NCBI RefSeq assembly: GCF_000196895.1
Contig: NC_014297.1
Span: forward strand, 2,554,467 to 2,618,466
Source: Halalkalicoccus jeotgali B3
GTDB lineage: Archaea > Halobacteriota > Halobacteria > Halobacteriales > Halalkalicoccaceae
Length of the DNA: 64,000 bases
Direction of reading: 5' to 3'
Under the pieces are notes generated by a model, which ran no database searches, was not told the origin of the DNA, and saw only the letters and a program-made list of their open reading frames with translations. The position numbers and the translations under genes were made by a program. Below, piece after piece: positions 8,358 to 16,623 of this stretch (positions within the stretch are counted from its first letter, which is position 1; each line of letters opens with the position of its first letter).

Positions 8358-9118
8358 TCGAACTCGGGATCGCGCTTCTCGACGAACGCCGCCATCCCCT
8401 CGCGCTGGTCGTCGGTGCCAAAGAGACCGCTCCAGAGGCGTTTTTCGTACTCCAATCCCGACGACTGGGGCCCCTCGTGGACCTGATTGAGCGCCTCCTT
8501 CGCGGCGGCGAGCGCAAAGCGGGGTTTCGCAGCGAGTTGGGCGGCCATCTCCTCGACCACCGAGTCGAGTTCCGCCTGGGGGACGACCTCGCCGACCAGT
8601 CCGATCTCGGCGGCCGATTCGGCATCGAGCCGTTCGCCAAGAAAGACCATCCGCCGGGCGGCAGCGTCCCCGACCAGCCGGGAGAGACGCTGGGTGCCGC
8701 CCCAGCCCGGGACGATCCCGAGGTCGATCTCGGTCTGGCCGAGGACGGCGTTCTCGCTCGCGACTCTGAGATCGCAGGCCAGCGCGAGTTCACAGCCACC
8801 GCCGAAGGCATACCCGTTGACCGCGGCGATCACGGGTGCGGAGTGGGTCGCGAGTCGGTCACAGATCCGGTGGCCGAGTTCGGCGTAGGCCATCGCCTCC
8901 TCGACGGAGAGCGTTTTCATGTACTCGATGTCCGCGCCGGCGACGAAGGCGTCCTCGCCCGCGCCGGTCAGGACGAGCGTGCGGGCGTCGTCGGTCTCGT
9001 CGAGGACGTGATCGAGCGCTTCGAGGGTGTTGACGTTGAGCGCGTTGAGGCTGTCGGGGCGGTCTATGGTGATGGTGGCGACGCCGTTTTCGCGTGTGAT
9101 GGTGACGTTCTCCGTCAT
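8354..9118 (-). CDS. Enoyl-CoA hydratase/isomerase family protein
   Basis: Crotonase-fold acyl-CoA enzyme (254 aa). The oxyanion-hole segment GADIEYM is at residues 61-67, the GGGCE motif ends at Glu110, and the second catalytic Glu is in GQTE at residue 130, so both glutamates of classical enoyl-CoA hydratases are present. IVPGWGGTQRL follows as expected. It could act in beta-oxidation of fatty or branched-chain acids. It is the first gene of a two-gene unit with the 2-hydroxyacid dehydrogenase. The pairing may reflect a shared degradation pathway, but the substrate is not evident. Confidence 0.9.
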   Translation of the reverse strand: MTENVTITRENGVATITIDRPDSLNALNVNTLEALDHVLDETDDARTLVLTGAGEDAFVAGADIEYMKTLSVEEAMAYAELGHRICDRLATHSAPVIAAVNGYAFGGGCELALACDLRVASENAVLGQTEIDLGIVPGWGGTQRLSRLVGDAAARRMVFLGERLDAESAAEIGLVGEVVPQAELDSVVEEMAAQLAAKPRFALAAAKEALNQVHEGPQSSGLEYEKRLWSGLFGTDDQREGMAAFVEKRDPEFE

Positions 9119-9204
9119 GGGCCCGAGGACGACCCCCGTCGCCCTAAGCGTTGGCCAATCGGAGAACGAACGAATAACGTATCACCTCCCCGTAGCGTCG
9201 GGCA

Positions 9205-9696
9205 ATGACACTCTCGGAGGAGGCAACGGAGCGTCTGGCCGACATCGTCTCGCTCCAACCGACGAAGAACGGCGAGCTACAGGAACGGTGGGGGCTCGAA
9301 AGCGGTAGCGATGTCCACCAGTACCTCGAAAACGAGCTCTCTGCGTACTACTACCGCGACGAGAACAGCCTCATTCGGGCCACCCCCGACGCCGCAGACC
9401 TCGTCGACGTCGACCCGGGCATCGAGGGCGGCGAGGAGGGCACGGTCATCCGCGTGCCCGAGCTACAGGGACAGGTCTTCGAGGTGCTCGCCGGCCCGGA
9501 GGAGCGTTCTCAGAGCGTGGTTTCGGTGCTACAGGACCTGCGCGCCGAGTTCGGGATCGATCCTGAGGCGGGGGAGGTACGCGCTGCGCTCCAGAGTCTG
9601 AAGCGAAAGGGGATCGTCGAGGTCGAGTACCGGACCGTTCCGACGTTCCGGAAGACGGCCCCCCGAGAGGACGTCACCGTCGAGACCCTCGAGTAG
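9205..9696 (+). CDS. DUF5797-type haloarchaeal winged-helix protein
   Basis: Protein of 163 residues with a likely winged-helix fold: the N-terminal part (LADIVSLQPTKNGELQERWGL) and a second helix-turn-helix-like part (VLQDLRAEFGIDPEAGEVRAAL then QSLKRKGIVEVEYRTV). I recognise it as the haloarchaeal family DUF5797, which has no established function. DNA binding is inferred from the pattern. Its 3' end overlaps the 3' end of the convergent DUF5787 gene by 23 bases, so both C termini are coded by the same DNA on opposite strands. Confidence 0.8.
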   Translation: MTLSEEATERLADIVSLQPTKNGELQERWGLESGSDVHQYLENELSAYYYRDENSLIRATPDAADLVDVDPGIEGGEEGTVIRVPELQGQVFEVLAGPEERSQSVVSVLQDLRAEFGIDPEAGEVRAALQSLKRKGIVEVEYRTVPTFRKTAPREDVTVETLE

Positions 9697-10735
9697 CCCC
9701 CGTCGCCCGCGAGCGCGCCCGCTTCCGACGGCGTTCGAGCACCCTCCGCACTCCCCGTCCGGGCCCGCCCTCGACGGGCCAGCCTCTCGTGCGCCACGCG
9801 GGCGGTTCGGGCGAGAAGTCGGGACACGACCCCGAGCACTCCGCAGCGGTCTGCTCGCGGCATTTTGCCCCACAGTGGGGCACGAGCGCCTCTCCGTCGA
9901 TCCGGCCCTCGAAATGTCGGCAGTCCGGGCGCATGGTGTCGATATACGACCGCCAGCCCCGCTCGTAGGCCCGTTCGGCGATTTCGAGGCGTTTTCTCGC
10001 TTTCCACTCGGGCGAGGCGTACTCGAAGCGGGCCCCGGAGCGGTCGAACTCGCCCTCTGACGGGCGCTCGACGATGCGGGTCCCCGGGTCCTCGACCGCG
10101 AGCCGGCGGGGGTGCCAGCGAACGCTCGCCTCGCCCCCCGAGAAGACGAGGATCCCGGCCTCGACGGGCAGGTCCTCCAGCAGCGCGGGTTCGATCCGCT
10201 CGCCCGTCGCGCGGGTGGCGACCCAGACCTCGTCCGCGAGCGCGAGTGCGACGTCCCGCTGTAGCTGATCGGAGAGCGCCCGGGCCGCACCCGCGTCCAG
10301 ATCCGGTTTGTTCTCGATGGCGATCACGCGCGAGCACCACTCGGGGTACGCGAACCGGCGCCGTATCTCGATGCGATTGGCCCGCTTTCGGACGTCGAGA
10401 ATCGCCCTCCTATCGGCCTCGTGGATCGACTCCCGTACGTAGCGCCACGGATAGCCCGGGTCGGGCAGCGCCTCCCGATAGTAGACCCACTCAGTGGGGG
10501 CGTTCCGGACGACGAAAAGGAGATCCGAATCGAGGCGCTCGTGGCCAAAGCGCGAGCGGCGGTCGAGTCCCTCGGGGTCGACCTCGAGGACGATCGTATC
10601 CCAGCGCCGGCTTCGGGTACCGAGTTGGCGCGAAATCACGGCGGCGGCGTCACCGTCGGGCGGCCACTCCCGCTCGGCCCACCGACAGACCCGGAGTTCG
10701 AAGCCGAACTCGTGGTCGATCCGCTCGCACGCCAT
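9674..10735 (-). CDS. DUF5787-type protein, PD-(D/E)XK nuclease-like with C-terminal Cys cluster
   Basis: Haloarchaeal family protein of 353 residues. The N-terminal half has features of a PD-(D/E)XK nuclease: FELRVCRWAE, then DTIVLEV (Asp46), then VIAIENKP with Glu141-x-Lys143, followed by a helix with Gln (LSDQLQRDVALALADEVWVAT). The C-terminal part has five cysteines (272, 288, 292, 300, 304; spacing C-x15-C-x3-C-x7-C-x3-C), suggesting a zinc site or an iron-sulfur cluster of the kind seen in Cas4/AddB-type nucleases. The nuclease reading is my inference from motifs. The C-terminal tail is Arg-rich and overlaps the neighbour's 3' end. Confidence 0.72.
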   Translation of the reverse strand: MACERIDHEFGFELRVCRWAEREWPPDGDAAAVISRQLGTRSRRWDTIVLEVDPEGLDRRSRFGHERLDSDLLFVVRNAPTEWVYYREALPDPGYPWRYVRESIHEADRRAILDVRKRANRIEIRRRFAYPEWCSRVIAIENKPDLDAGAARALSDQLQRDVALALADEVWVATRATGERIEPALLEDLPVEAGILVFSGGEASVRWHPRRLAVEDPGTRIVERPSEGEFDRSGARFEYASPEWKARKRLEIAERAYERGWRSYIDTMRPDCRHFEGRIDGEALVPHCGAKCREQTAAECSGSCPDFSPEPPAWRTRGWPVEGGPGRGVRRVLERRRKRARSRATGATRGSRR

Positions 10736-10894
10736 ATGCGGGGCTCGGGTCGGACCGGCCTAAGTCGTTCGAATCCGACCCGTTCGTCGCGGTCGGTATC
10801 GCGATCCACGCCGTCTGCTCCTATCGGAACTGCAGCCGGGAACACCGCTGCTCTCCAGTGGGGTCCGGAGCGACCGGCTGGGGAGGTCGCCGGG

Positions 10895-11320
10895 TCAGTA
10901 GCCCTCGTCGTCGAGGAACTCGTGGGCGTCCTCGAGGATGTCACGGGGACCGTCCTGAGTAATGGTGTTTATCGCCTGTTCGTAGTCGCGCCACTGGAGG
11001 TCGCGGTGTTCGGTCGAGAGTTCGGCGCTGGCCTCGAACGATTCGGCGATGAAGAGGTGGACCGTCTTGTGGATCGTCTGGCCGTTGGCCTGAAAGACGT
11101 AGTCGTACTCGTCACGAAAGCCGTCGATCAGCCGGAAGTCCTCGATGCCCGCCTCCTCTTTCACTTCGCGTATCGCGGTCTGTTGGAGTTCCTCCTCGCC
11201 CTCAACGCCGCCCTTGGGGAACTCCCAGTCCCCCGGGCGGCTCTTGAGGAGGAGGTACTCGCGCCGTCCACGCGTATCCCGAAAGAGGATCGCGCCGGCG
11301 CTCGTCGCATCTACCGTCAT
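10895..11320 (-). CDS. NUDIX hydrolase, bis(5'-nucleosyl)-tetraphosphatase-like
   Basis: NUDIX hydrolase of 141 residues. The Nudix box spans residues 37-59 (GGVEGEEELQQTAIREVKEE then AGI), with the REVKEE core intact for divalent metal binding. The N-terminal SAGAILFRDTRGRREYLLLK and the GDWEFPKG segment are typical of Ap4A hydrolases (MutT/NUDT2 type), so the likely role is removal of dinucleoside polyphosphates. The start is the ATG before TVDATSAG; sequence further upstream in frame lacks Nudix character. Exact substrate is not readable. Confidence 0.88.
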   Translation of the reverse strand: MTVDATSAGAILFRDTRGRREYLLLKSRPGDWEFPKGGVEGEEELQQTAIREVKEEAGIEDFRLIDGFRDEYDYVFQANGQTIHKTVHLFIAESFEASAELSTEHRDLQWRDYEQAINTITQDGPRDILEDAHEFLDDEGY

Positions 11321-11422
11321 TGCTTTCGATAGCCGGTCGGACGTTAAGAGAATATCGGAGTCAGGGCACCCCCGACTTGCGGACGGATGAACGCTTAACT
11401 CTCGGGAAACGAACAGTAGGGT

Positions 11423-12499
11423 ATGGACGTCTCCCCCAAACGGATCTATCACACCCTCCGTCAGTTCCAAACGCTCGCCGAGATCGAACGCGAGAGCGTC
11501 GAGTTCACCTCGCTGTCGCTCGCCGAGCGGGTCTGGTACTGGCGGCGGGGCTTTCTGAGCCGATCGGCCGTCCTCTATGACTTCGAGAGGTACGGCCACG
11601 AGGACTACCTCACCGACTACCAGCGCTACATCAAAACCAGAGGGATCAACGGCCGCTTCGGCTACGCGCTCGACAACAAGCTCATGCTCTATGGCCTTCT
11701 GAGCCGCTTTTCGGCGCGCCTGCCCGACCTCTACGGGATCGTCGACGGGGGCACGTTTCGCTCGATCTCGATAGCGGGCGAGCGCGGTCCGACCCGCCCC
11801 GCCATCGAGTGGGCCGCGGACCTCGAGGCGGGCGAGACCGCCGTGGTCAAGTGGGTGATCGGCGGCGGCGGCCACAGCGTCCTGTTGCTCACGCGCACCG
11901 ACGGCGGCTACCGGGTCAACGGCGACCGGATCTCCCGGACCGAACTGCGCGAGCGCTTCGCGGCGATGGACGACTACATCGTCACGGGCTTTTCACAACA
12001 GGCCGAGTACGCCGACACGATCTACTCCGAGGCGACCAATACCGTCCGGGCGGTGACGATGTGGGACACCGAACGGGACGAGCCGTTTCTCGCGCGGGCG
12101 GTCCACCGGATCGGCACCGACGAGACGAAACCGATGGACAACTGGTCGCAGGGCGCACTGGGCGCGCTGATCGATCCCGGGACGGGCGAACTCGGCGAGG
12201 CCGTGACCTACCCGGACGACGGCGAGCGCAGGTGGCGCACGGACCATCCCGACACCGGAACGCGGATCGAGGGCGTCGAGATCCCCGGCTGGGAGTCGAT
12301 TCGGGAGGGGTTACTCGACGTGGCCGACTCGATCCCCTATCTGCCCTACGTCGGCTGGGATCTGGTGGTGACGGGGCGAGGGGAGTTCGAGATCATCGAG
12401 GCGAACAACTACCCCGGCATGAAGTCCCTGCAGGTCCACGGGCCGCTGTGTGCCGACGAGCGCGTCGAGCGGTTCTATCGCGACCACGGCGTGCGCTAA
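11423..12499 (+). CDS. Sugar-transfer-associated ATP-grasp domain protein
   Basis: Protein of 358 residues matching the ATP-grasp family annotated as sugar-transfer-associated. The N-terminal helical part (VWYWRRGFLSRSAVLYDFERYGHEDYLTDY) precedes an ATP-grasp core with GGGGHSVLLL (P-loop-like, about residue 150), VTMWDTERDEPFLARAVHR, and the metal-binding end GWDLVVTGRGEFEIIEANNYPG. These enzymes ligate an acid to an amine or similar group, and are often near polysaccharide genes. No such genes are adjacent here. The substrate is unknown. Confidence 0.82.
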   Translation: MDVSPKRIYHTLRQFQTLAEIERESVEFTSLSLAERVWYWRRGFLSRSAVLYDFERYGHEDYLTDYQRYIKTRGINGRFGYALDNKLMLYGLLSRFSARLPDLYGIVDGGTFRSISIAGERGPTRPAIEWAADLEAGETAVVKWVIGGGGHSVLLLTRTDGGYRVNGDRISRTELRERFAAMDDYIVTGFSQQAEYADTIYSEATNTVRAVTMWDTERDEPFLARAVHRIGTDETKPMDNWSQGALGALIDPGTGELGEAVTYPDDGERRWRTDHPDTGTRIEGVEIPGWESIREGLLDVADSIPYLPYVGWDLVVTGRGEFEIIEANNYPGMKSLQVHGPLCADERVERFYRDHGVR

Positions 12500-12549
12500 T
12501 TCGGACCGCTTTTGATGCCTGCCCGCAACAGTAGTCGGTAGAACCCACC

Positions 12550-12876
12550 ATGACCTTCGTCACGAAACTCACGCTCCAGAGCGGGGACCGGGCGGTGCTC
12601 GAACGCGTCGTCAGCGAGATCGCCACGGCCGTCGAGCGAAAGGGCGCCGAGATGAAAGGGCCGCATCCGAGCCCGCCCGAAACGCTCCGGGTGCCCCAGC
12701 ACAAACGAACCACCGGCGGGGAGACCTTCGATTCGTGGTCCTACACCGTCTACACCCGGACCATCGAGATCGTCGGCCACGACGATGTCGCCCGGGGCGT
12801 GATGGATCGCTCGCTTCCGGAGGGCGTCCATCTGGGCGTCGAGGTCGAGCAGGTCCGACCGCTCGGATCGAGTTAG
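12550..12876 (+). CDS. uS10/mL48-family ribosomal-protein-like protein (S10 paralogue)
   Basis: Protein of 108 residues with the S10 fold: MTFVTKLTLQSGDRAVLERVVSEIATAVERKGAEMKGPHP, then the loop PETLRVPQHKRTTGGETFDSW, and the last strand TIEIVGHDDVARGVMDR. The canonical archaeal rpsJ sits next to the elongation factor gene; this copy is isolated between an ATP-grasp gene and an amidohydrolase, so it is more likely the extra haloarchaeal S10-like paralogue. Whether it enters ribosomes or works elsewhere is not known to me. Confidence 0.83.
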   Translation: MTFVTKLTLQSGDRAVLERVVSEIATAVERKGAEMKGPHPSPPETLRVPQHKRTTGGETFDSWSYTVYTRTIEIVGHDDVARGVMDRSLPEGVHLGVEVEQVRPLGSS

Positions 12877-12906
12877 GTTAAGTAGCCCCCGGTTCTCGAC
12901 TGGGGT

Positions 12907-14181
12907 ATGAGCACCGACCACCTGATCGAGCTCCGACGCGACCTGCATCGCCATCCCGAGCCCGCGTGGCGAGAGTTCTACACCACCTGCCGCATCGTCG
13001 AGGAGATAGAGCGCATCGGCGTCACCGACCTCTACGTCGGGCGTGAGGCGATCGACGTAGAGGAGCGACTCGCGGTCCCCGACTCGGCCGAACTCGTCGA
13101 GTGGTTCAATCGGGCGCGGGAGGCGGGCGCAAAGGAGGACGTCCTCGAACGCCTCGACGGCGGCTACACCGGTTGTGTCGCGGTCGTCGAGCGTGGTGAA
13201 GGGCCCACGATCGGCCTGCGGGTCGACATCGACGGGCTGTTGCGCGAGGAATCGCGGGACGACGAGCACGCCCCCGCCGCGGAGGGCTTTCGCTCGGAGA
13301 ACGAGGGCGCGATGCACGCCTGCGGGCACGACGCCCACGCGACCATCGGGCTCGGGGTACTGGAAGCGATCACGGAGAGTGACTTCCAGGGCACGCTCAA
13401 GGTGTTCTTCCAACCCGGCGAGGAGATGATCGCCGGCGGGAAGGCGATGGCCAAAAGCGAGCACCTCGCGGACGTCGAGTACCTGCTCGCGCTGCACATC
13501 GGCCTCGATCACCCGACCGGCGAGGTGGTCGCGGGGATCGACGACTTCCTCGCAGTGTCACATCTCCACGCGGAGTTCTCGGGCCAGCCCGCCCACGCCG
13601 GTGCCGAACCCGATGCCGGCGAGAACGCCGTCCAGGCGATGGCCGCCGCGATCCAGAACCTGTATTCGATCCCCCGACACCACGACGGCGCAACGCGGGT
13701 CAATGCGGGCCAGGTCGGCGGGGGTACCGCCTCGAACATCGTTCCCGAGTCGGCCTATATCGAGGGCGAGGTTCGCGGCCAGACGACCGAACTGATGGAG
13801 TACATGCGCGAACGCGCCGATCGCGTCCTCGAAGGTGCCGCCGCGATGCACGGCTGTGAGGTCACCGTCGAGACGCGCGGCGAAGCCCCCAGCGCGAGAA
13901 GCGACCAGCAGCTCGTCGACGTCGTCTCCAGCGTCGCGCGCACCCGCCCGGGCGTCGAGCGCGTCCTCGAGCGGGACGCACTCGGCGGCAGCGAGGACGC
14001 GACCTATCTGATGCAGGAGGTCCAGAAGAACGGTGGGTACGCCTCCTACGTGGGGATCGGTACGGACCACCCCGGCGGCCACCACACCGCGACGTTCGAC
14101 GTCGACGAGGAAAGTATCGCCATCGGCATCGACGTGATCAGCCGCTCGATCACCGAAATCGCGGCGACCCGCCCCGAGTAG
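12907..14181 (+). CDS. M20-family amidohydrolase (aminobenzoyl-glutamate/IAA hydrolase type)
   Basis: Metal-dependent amidohydrolase, 424 aa. The N terminus LRRDLHRHPEPAWREF and the motif HACGHDAHAT at residues 137-146 are the M20D signatures that bind two metals; PGEE follows further on with the catalytic-region glutamates. The dimerisation domain lies in the middle (SHLHAEFSGQPAHAGAEPDAGENAVQAM). An extra stretch (about residues 48-85) separates the first two parts. Homologues cleave N-acyl amino acids or p-aminobenzoyl-glutamate; which applies here is open. The start is the ATG just after the preceding gene (gap about 30 bases). Confidence 0.9.
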   Translation: MSTDHLIELRRDLHRHPEPAWREFYTTCRIVEEIERIGVTDLYVGREAIDVEERLAVPDSAELVEWFNRAREAGAKEDVLERLDGGYTGCVAVVERGEGPTIGLRVDIDGLLREESRDDEHAPAAEGFRSENEGAMHACGHDAHATIGLGVLEAITESDFQGTLKVFFQPGEEMIAGGKAMAKSEHLADVEYLLALHIGLDHPTGEVVAGIDDFLAVSHLHAEFSGQPAHAGAEPDAGENAVQAMAAAIQNLYSIPRHHDGATRVNAGQVGGGTASNIVPESAYIEGEVRGQTTELMEYMRERADRVLEGAAAMHGCEVTVETRGEAPSARSDQQLVDVVSSVARTRPGVERVLERDALGGSEDATYLMQEVQKNGGYASYVGIGTDHPGGHHTATFDVDEESIAIGIDVISRSITEIAATRPE

Positions 14182-14318
14182 CTACCAGTCGTCGGTCACC
14201 GGGTTTTTCGGCTTCTCGCTACTCAGTACGCGTGCGACATCTCCCGAAACCTCGCGAGCGAGGTCCGCGCGGGCGGACTCGGAGTACCAGCCCGCGTGCG
14301 GGCTGAGAAAAAAGCGTG
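14182..14318 (-). pseudogene. Fragment of a 2-hydroxyacid dehydrogenase C terminus
   Basis: Immediately after the amidohydrolase stop, the minus strand encodes FFLSPHAGWYSESARADLAR and continues to a stop after KPKNPVTDDW. This matches the last 40 or so residues of a CtBP-type dehydrogenase; the intact gene at 7407-8357 has TPHVAWYSEESIAELRETVV and ends in EEPTNPV. Nothing upstream continues the match: the adjacent DNA holds the end of the DJ-1 gene. It is best read as a decayed 3' remnant of a duplicated or formerly intact gene. Confidence 0.72.
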
Positions 14319-14342
14319 ATCTGGTGGGTGAGTCGACGACCG

Positions 14343-14867
14343 TCAGTCGGCCGCGGCGGGCTGGGCCTCGACCCGTTCCAGAACCGCCGAGAGCCACGCG
14401 GGCAGGTCGTCAGGATATCGGGCGGTGATCAGGTTCTCGTCGACCACGCACTCCTCGTCGACGAACGTCGCGCCGGCGTTCTCGATGTCGACTTCGATCG
14501 GCCAGAAACCGGTGGCCTTTCGACCCGTCAGGATATCGGCGCTGATCAGCAACTGGGCACCGTGACAGACCGATGCGATCGGTTTGTCGCTCGCGTCGAA
14601 CTCCCGGACGAGCGTGATCGCCTCCTCGGCCTCGATCCGGAGGTCTTCGGGAGCGTTGCCGCCCGGGACGACCAGTAGGTCGTACTCGTCCTCGCTGGCG
14701 TCGGCGATGGCGAGATCGGCGTCCATCTCCTCGCCGATCTTGCCCGTGACGCGTTCGCCGTCGGGCGTGGCGAGTGCAACGTCGATTCCGGCCTCCTGCA
14801 GGCGGTAGTACGGGTAGGTGAGTTCGCTGTCCTCGAACCCGTCGGTGGTGACGATGAGTGCGTCCAT
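14343..14867 (-). CDS. DJ-1/PfpI family protein
   Basis: Protein of 174 residues with the DJ-1/PfpI glutamine-amidotransferase-like fold. The nucleophile elbow ASVCHGAQLL places the reactive cysteine at residue 101, followed by His102 as in PfpI-type members, and the conserved acidic FEDSEL lies at residues 11-16. Family members act as deglycases, chaperones or peptidases, so general protein or aldehyde stress protection is the fair call. The start is the ATG before DALIVTTDG. Its 3' end abuts the dehydrogenase fragment. Confidence 0.88.
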   Translation of the reverse strand: MDALIVTTDGFEDSELTYPYYRLQEAGIDVALATPDGERVTGKIGEEMDADLAIADASEDEYDLLVVPGGNAPEDLRIEAEEAITLVREFDASDKPIASVCHGAQLLISADILTGRKATGFWPIEVDIENAGATFVDEECVVDENLITARYPDDLPAWLSAVLERVEAQPAAAD

Positions 14868-15020
14868 AGCGCTTCCACGTAGGGACGCCAGCCACGAAAC
14901 GACCGCCGTGGCAGTGGCACCGTCTTTATGACCCCCGCCGAGTCGCCCGTTCGCATCCCTCACTATCACCCTCGTTCATTTCAAAATAGGTATTTATTCC
15001 TTGAGTGCATAGCGATTCCG

Positions 15021-16493
15021 ATGGCAGAGCTGGGTAACGCGGCGCGGTCGTACGCGGAGATTCCCGAGGAGCACCGGCCATCGCTCGGACAGGCGCTGGT
15101 CCCGGTCGTCGGGATGGTCGTCTTCCTGTTGGTCGGGTCTGTCGGGTTCGGTCTCGACCCGCACATGCCGCTGTTGTGGGGCTGTGTGCTGATCGGGCTG
15201 GTGGGGCGATACTGGCTGGGATATACGTGGGACGACCTCTTCGAGGGGGTCTCGGCGGGGCTTTCGATGGGGATCCAGGCGATCCTCATTCTGTTCGTGA
15301 TCTACATGCTGATCCCCGTCTGGATCGGCGCCGGGACCATTCCGGGCCTGATCTACTACGGGCTGGGGCTGCTCACGCCCGCGGTGTTTCTGCCGGCGAC
15401 CGCGTTGATCGCGACCGTCTCGGCCTTTTCGATCGGCTCGTCGTGGACGACGGCCGCGACGCTTGGGGTCGCGCTCATGGGAATCGGACAGGGACTCGGG
15501 GTTCCGGCCCCGATGACCGCCGGGGCCGTTCTCACCGGCGCGTACACCGGCGATAAGATCACGCCGCTTTCGGATACGACGAACCTCGCGGCGGCGGTCA
15601 CCGGGACCGATCTGATGGAGCACGTCGACACCATGCGCGTCGGCACCGGCCTCGCACTGGTGATCGCGCTGGTCGCCTACGCCGTCCTCGGATTGCGGAT
15701 CTCCGGGTCGATCCCCGCAGGGCAGGTCGAGACGATCCGGACGGGGATCCTCGCGGGCTACGAGATCAGCCCGCTGGTCTTCTTACCCCTCCTGATCACG
15801 TTCGGGCTGGCGCTGGCGGGCTATCCGGCACTGCCGGCGCTGGTCGCCGGGGTCTTCGCGGGTGTCGGGACGATGCTGCTCGTCCAGGGGGCGGGCTTCG
15901 CCGAGGCCTGGTCGGTCGCCCAGGCGGGTACGGCCCCGGAAACGGGCACGGCGCTGGTCGACGACCTGCTCGCGAGCGACGGGTTGAACGGGTCGGCGTG
16001 GACCGTCTCGATCGTCGCCGTCGCCCTCTCGCTCGGCGGGCTGCTCGAACGCACGGGTGTGCTCGCGGCGCTCGCGAACTGGATCGAAGAGGCTATCGAC
16101 AGCGTCGCGGGACTGACCGTCGCCACGGGCGTCTCGGCGTTCGCGATGAACGGGCTCGCGGGCCAGCAGTACATGAGCATCGTCGTTCCCTCGATGACCT
16201 TTCGGGGGGTCTACGAGGAGTTCGGCCTCGAGAGCAAGAACCTCTCGCGGGCCGTCGAGGCCGCCGGCACGACCACGAGCGTGCTGATCCCGTGGAACGC
16301 CGGCGGGGCCTTTATGACCGCGACCCTCGGGGTCTCGCCGCTCGCCTACGGGCCGTACTACTTCCTCGGGTTCCTCTCGCCGGCGATCCTCTTCGTGATG
16401 GGGCTGACGGGTTGGGGGATCAGCTATCGGAACGACCGGTCGCCCGGGGAGGAGGGCCCGTCGCCGAAACGGGCACCCACCGATGGGGACTGA
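15021..16493 (+). CDS. nhaC: Na+/H+ antiporter, NhaC family
   Basis: Membrane protein of 490 residues with about 11-12 hydrophobic segments. Family features include the central FSIGSSWTTAATLGVALMGIGQGL with charged DKITPLSDTTNLAAAVTG shortly after, the segment usually diagnostic of NhaC antiporters, and a late SVLIPWNAGGAFMTATLGV. It should exchange Na+ for H+ at the cytoplasmic membrane, as expected in a halophile. The start chosen is MAELGNAARSY; the upstream in-frame ATG adds a stretch that crosses an AT-rich promoter-like region (around 14975-15000). Confidence 0.93.
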   Translation: MAELGNAARSYAEIPEEHRPSLGQALVPVVGMVVFLLVGSVGFGLDPHMPLLWGCVLIGLVGRYWLGYTWDDLFEGVSAGLSMGIQAILILFVIYMLIPVWIGAGTIPGLIYYGLGLLTPAVFLPATALIATVSAFSIGSSWTTAATLGVALMGIGQGLGVPAPMTAGAVLTGAYTGDKITPLSDTTNLAAAVTGTDLMEHVDTMRVGTGLALVIALVAYAVLGLRISGSIPAGQVETIRTGILAGYEISPLVFLPLLITFGLALAGYPALPALVAGVFAGVGTMLLVQGAGFAEAWSVAQAGTAPETGTALVDDLLASDGLNGSAWTVSIVAVALSLGGLLERTGVLAALANWIEEAIDSVAGLTVATGVSAFAMNGLAGQQYMSIVVPSMTFRGVYEEFGLESKNLSRAVEAAGTTTSVLIPWNAGGAFMTATLGVSPLAYGPYYFLGFLSPAILFVMGLTGWGISYRNDRSPGEEGPSPKRAPTDGD

Positions 16494-16583
16494 ACCGCCA
16501 CCGCTGGGGCCGTGTCGGATCCTCGAAAGCGGTGTCGATGGCGAAGCCGCCGGCTGTCCGTGAGCACCGGAGTATGAACGGTC

Positions 16584-16588
16584 TTTTT
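16584..16588 (+). terminator. T5 tract downstream of nhaC
   Basis: A run of five T about 90 nt after the nhaC stop, in the convergent gap before the geranylgeranyl reductase gene. It is the only T-run in this gap and so the likeliest stop site for the nhaC transcript. Confidence 0.35.
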
Positions 16589-16623
16589 CCTACCCCGTTT
16601 TCGGAGTGAAACCGTGAGTGTCC

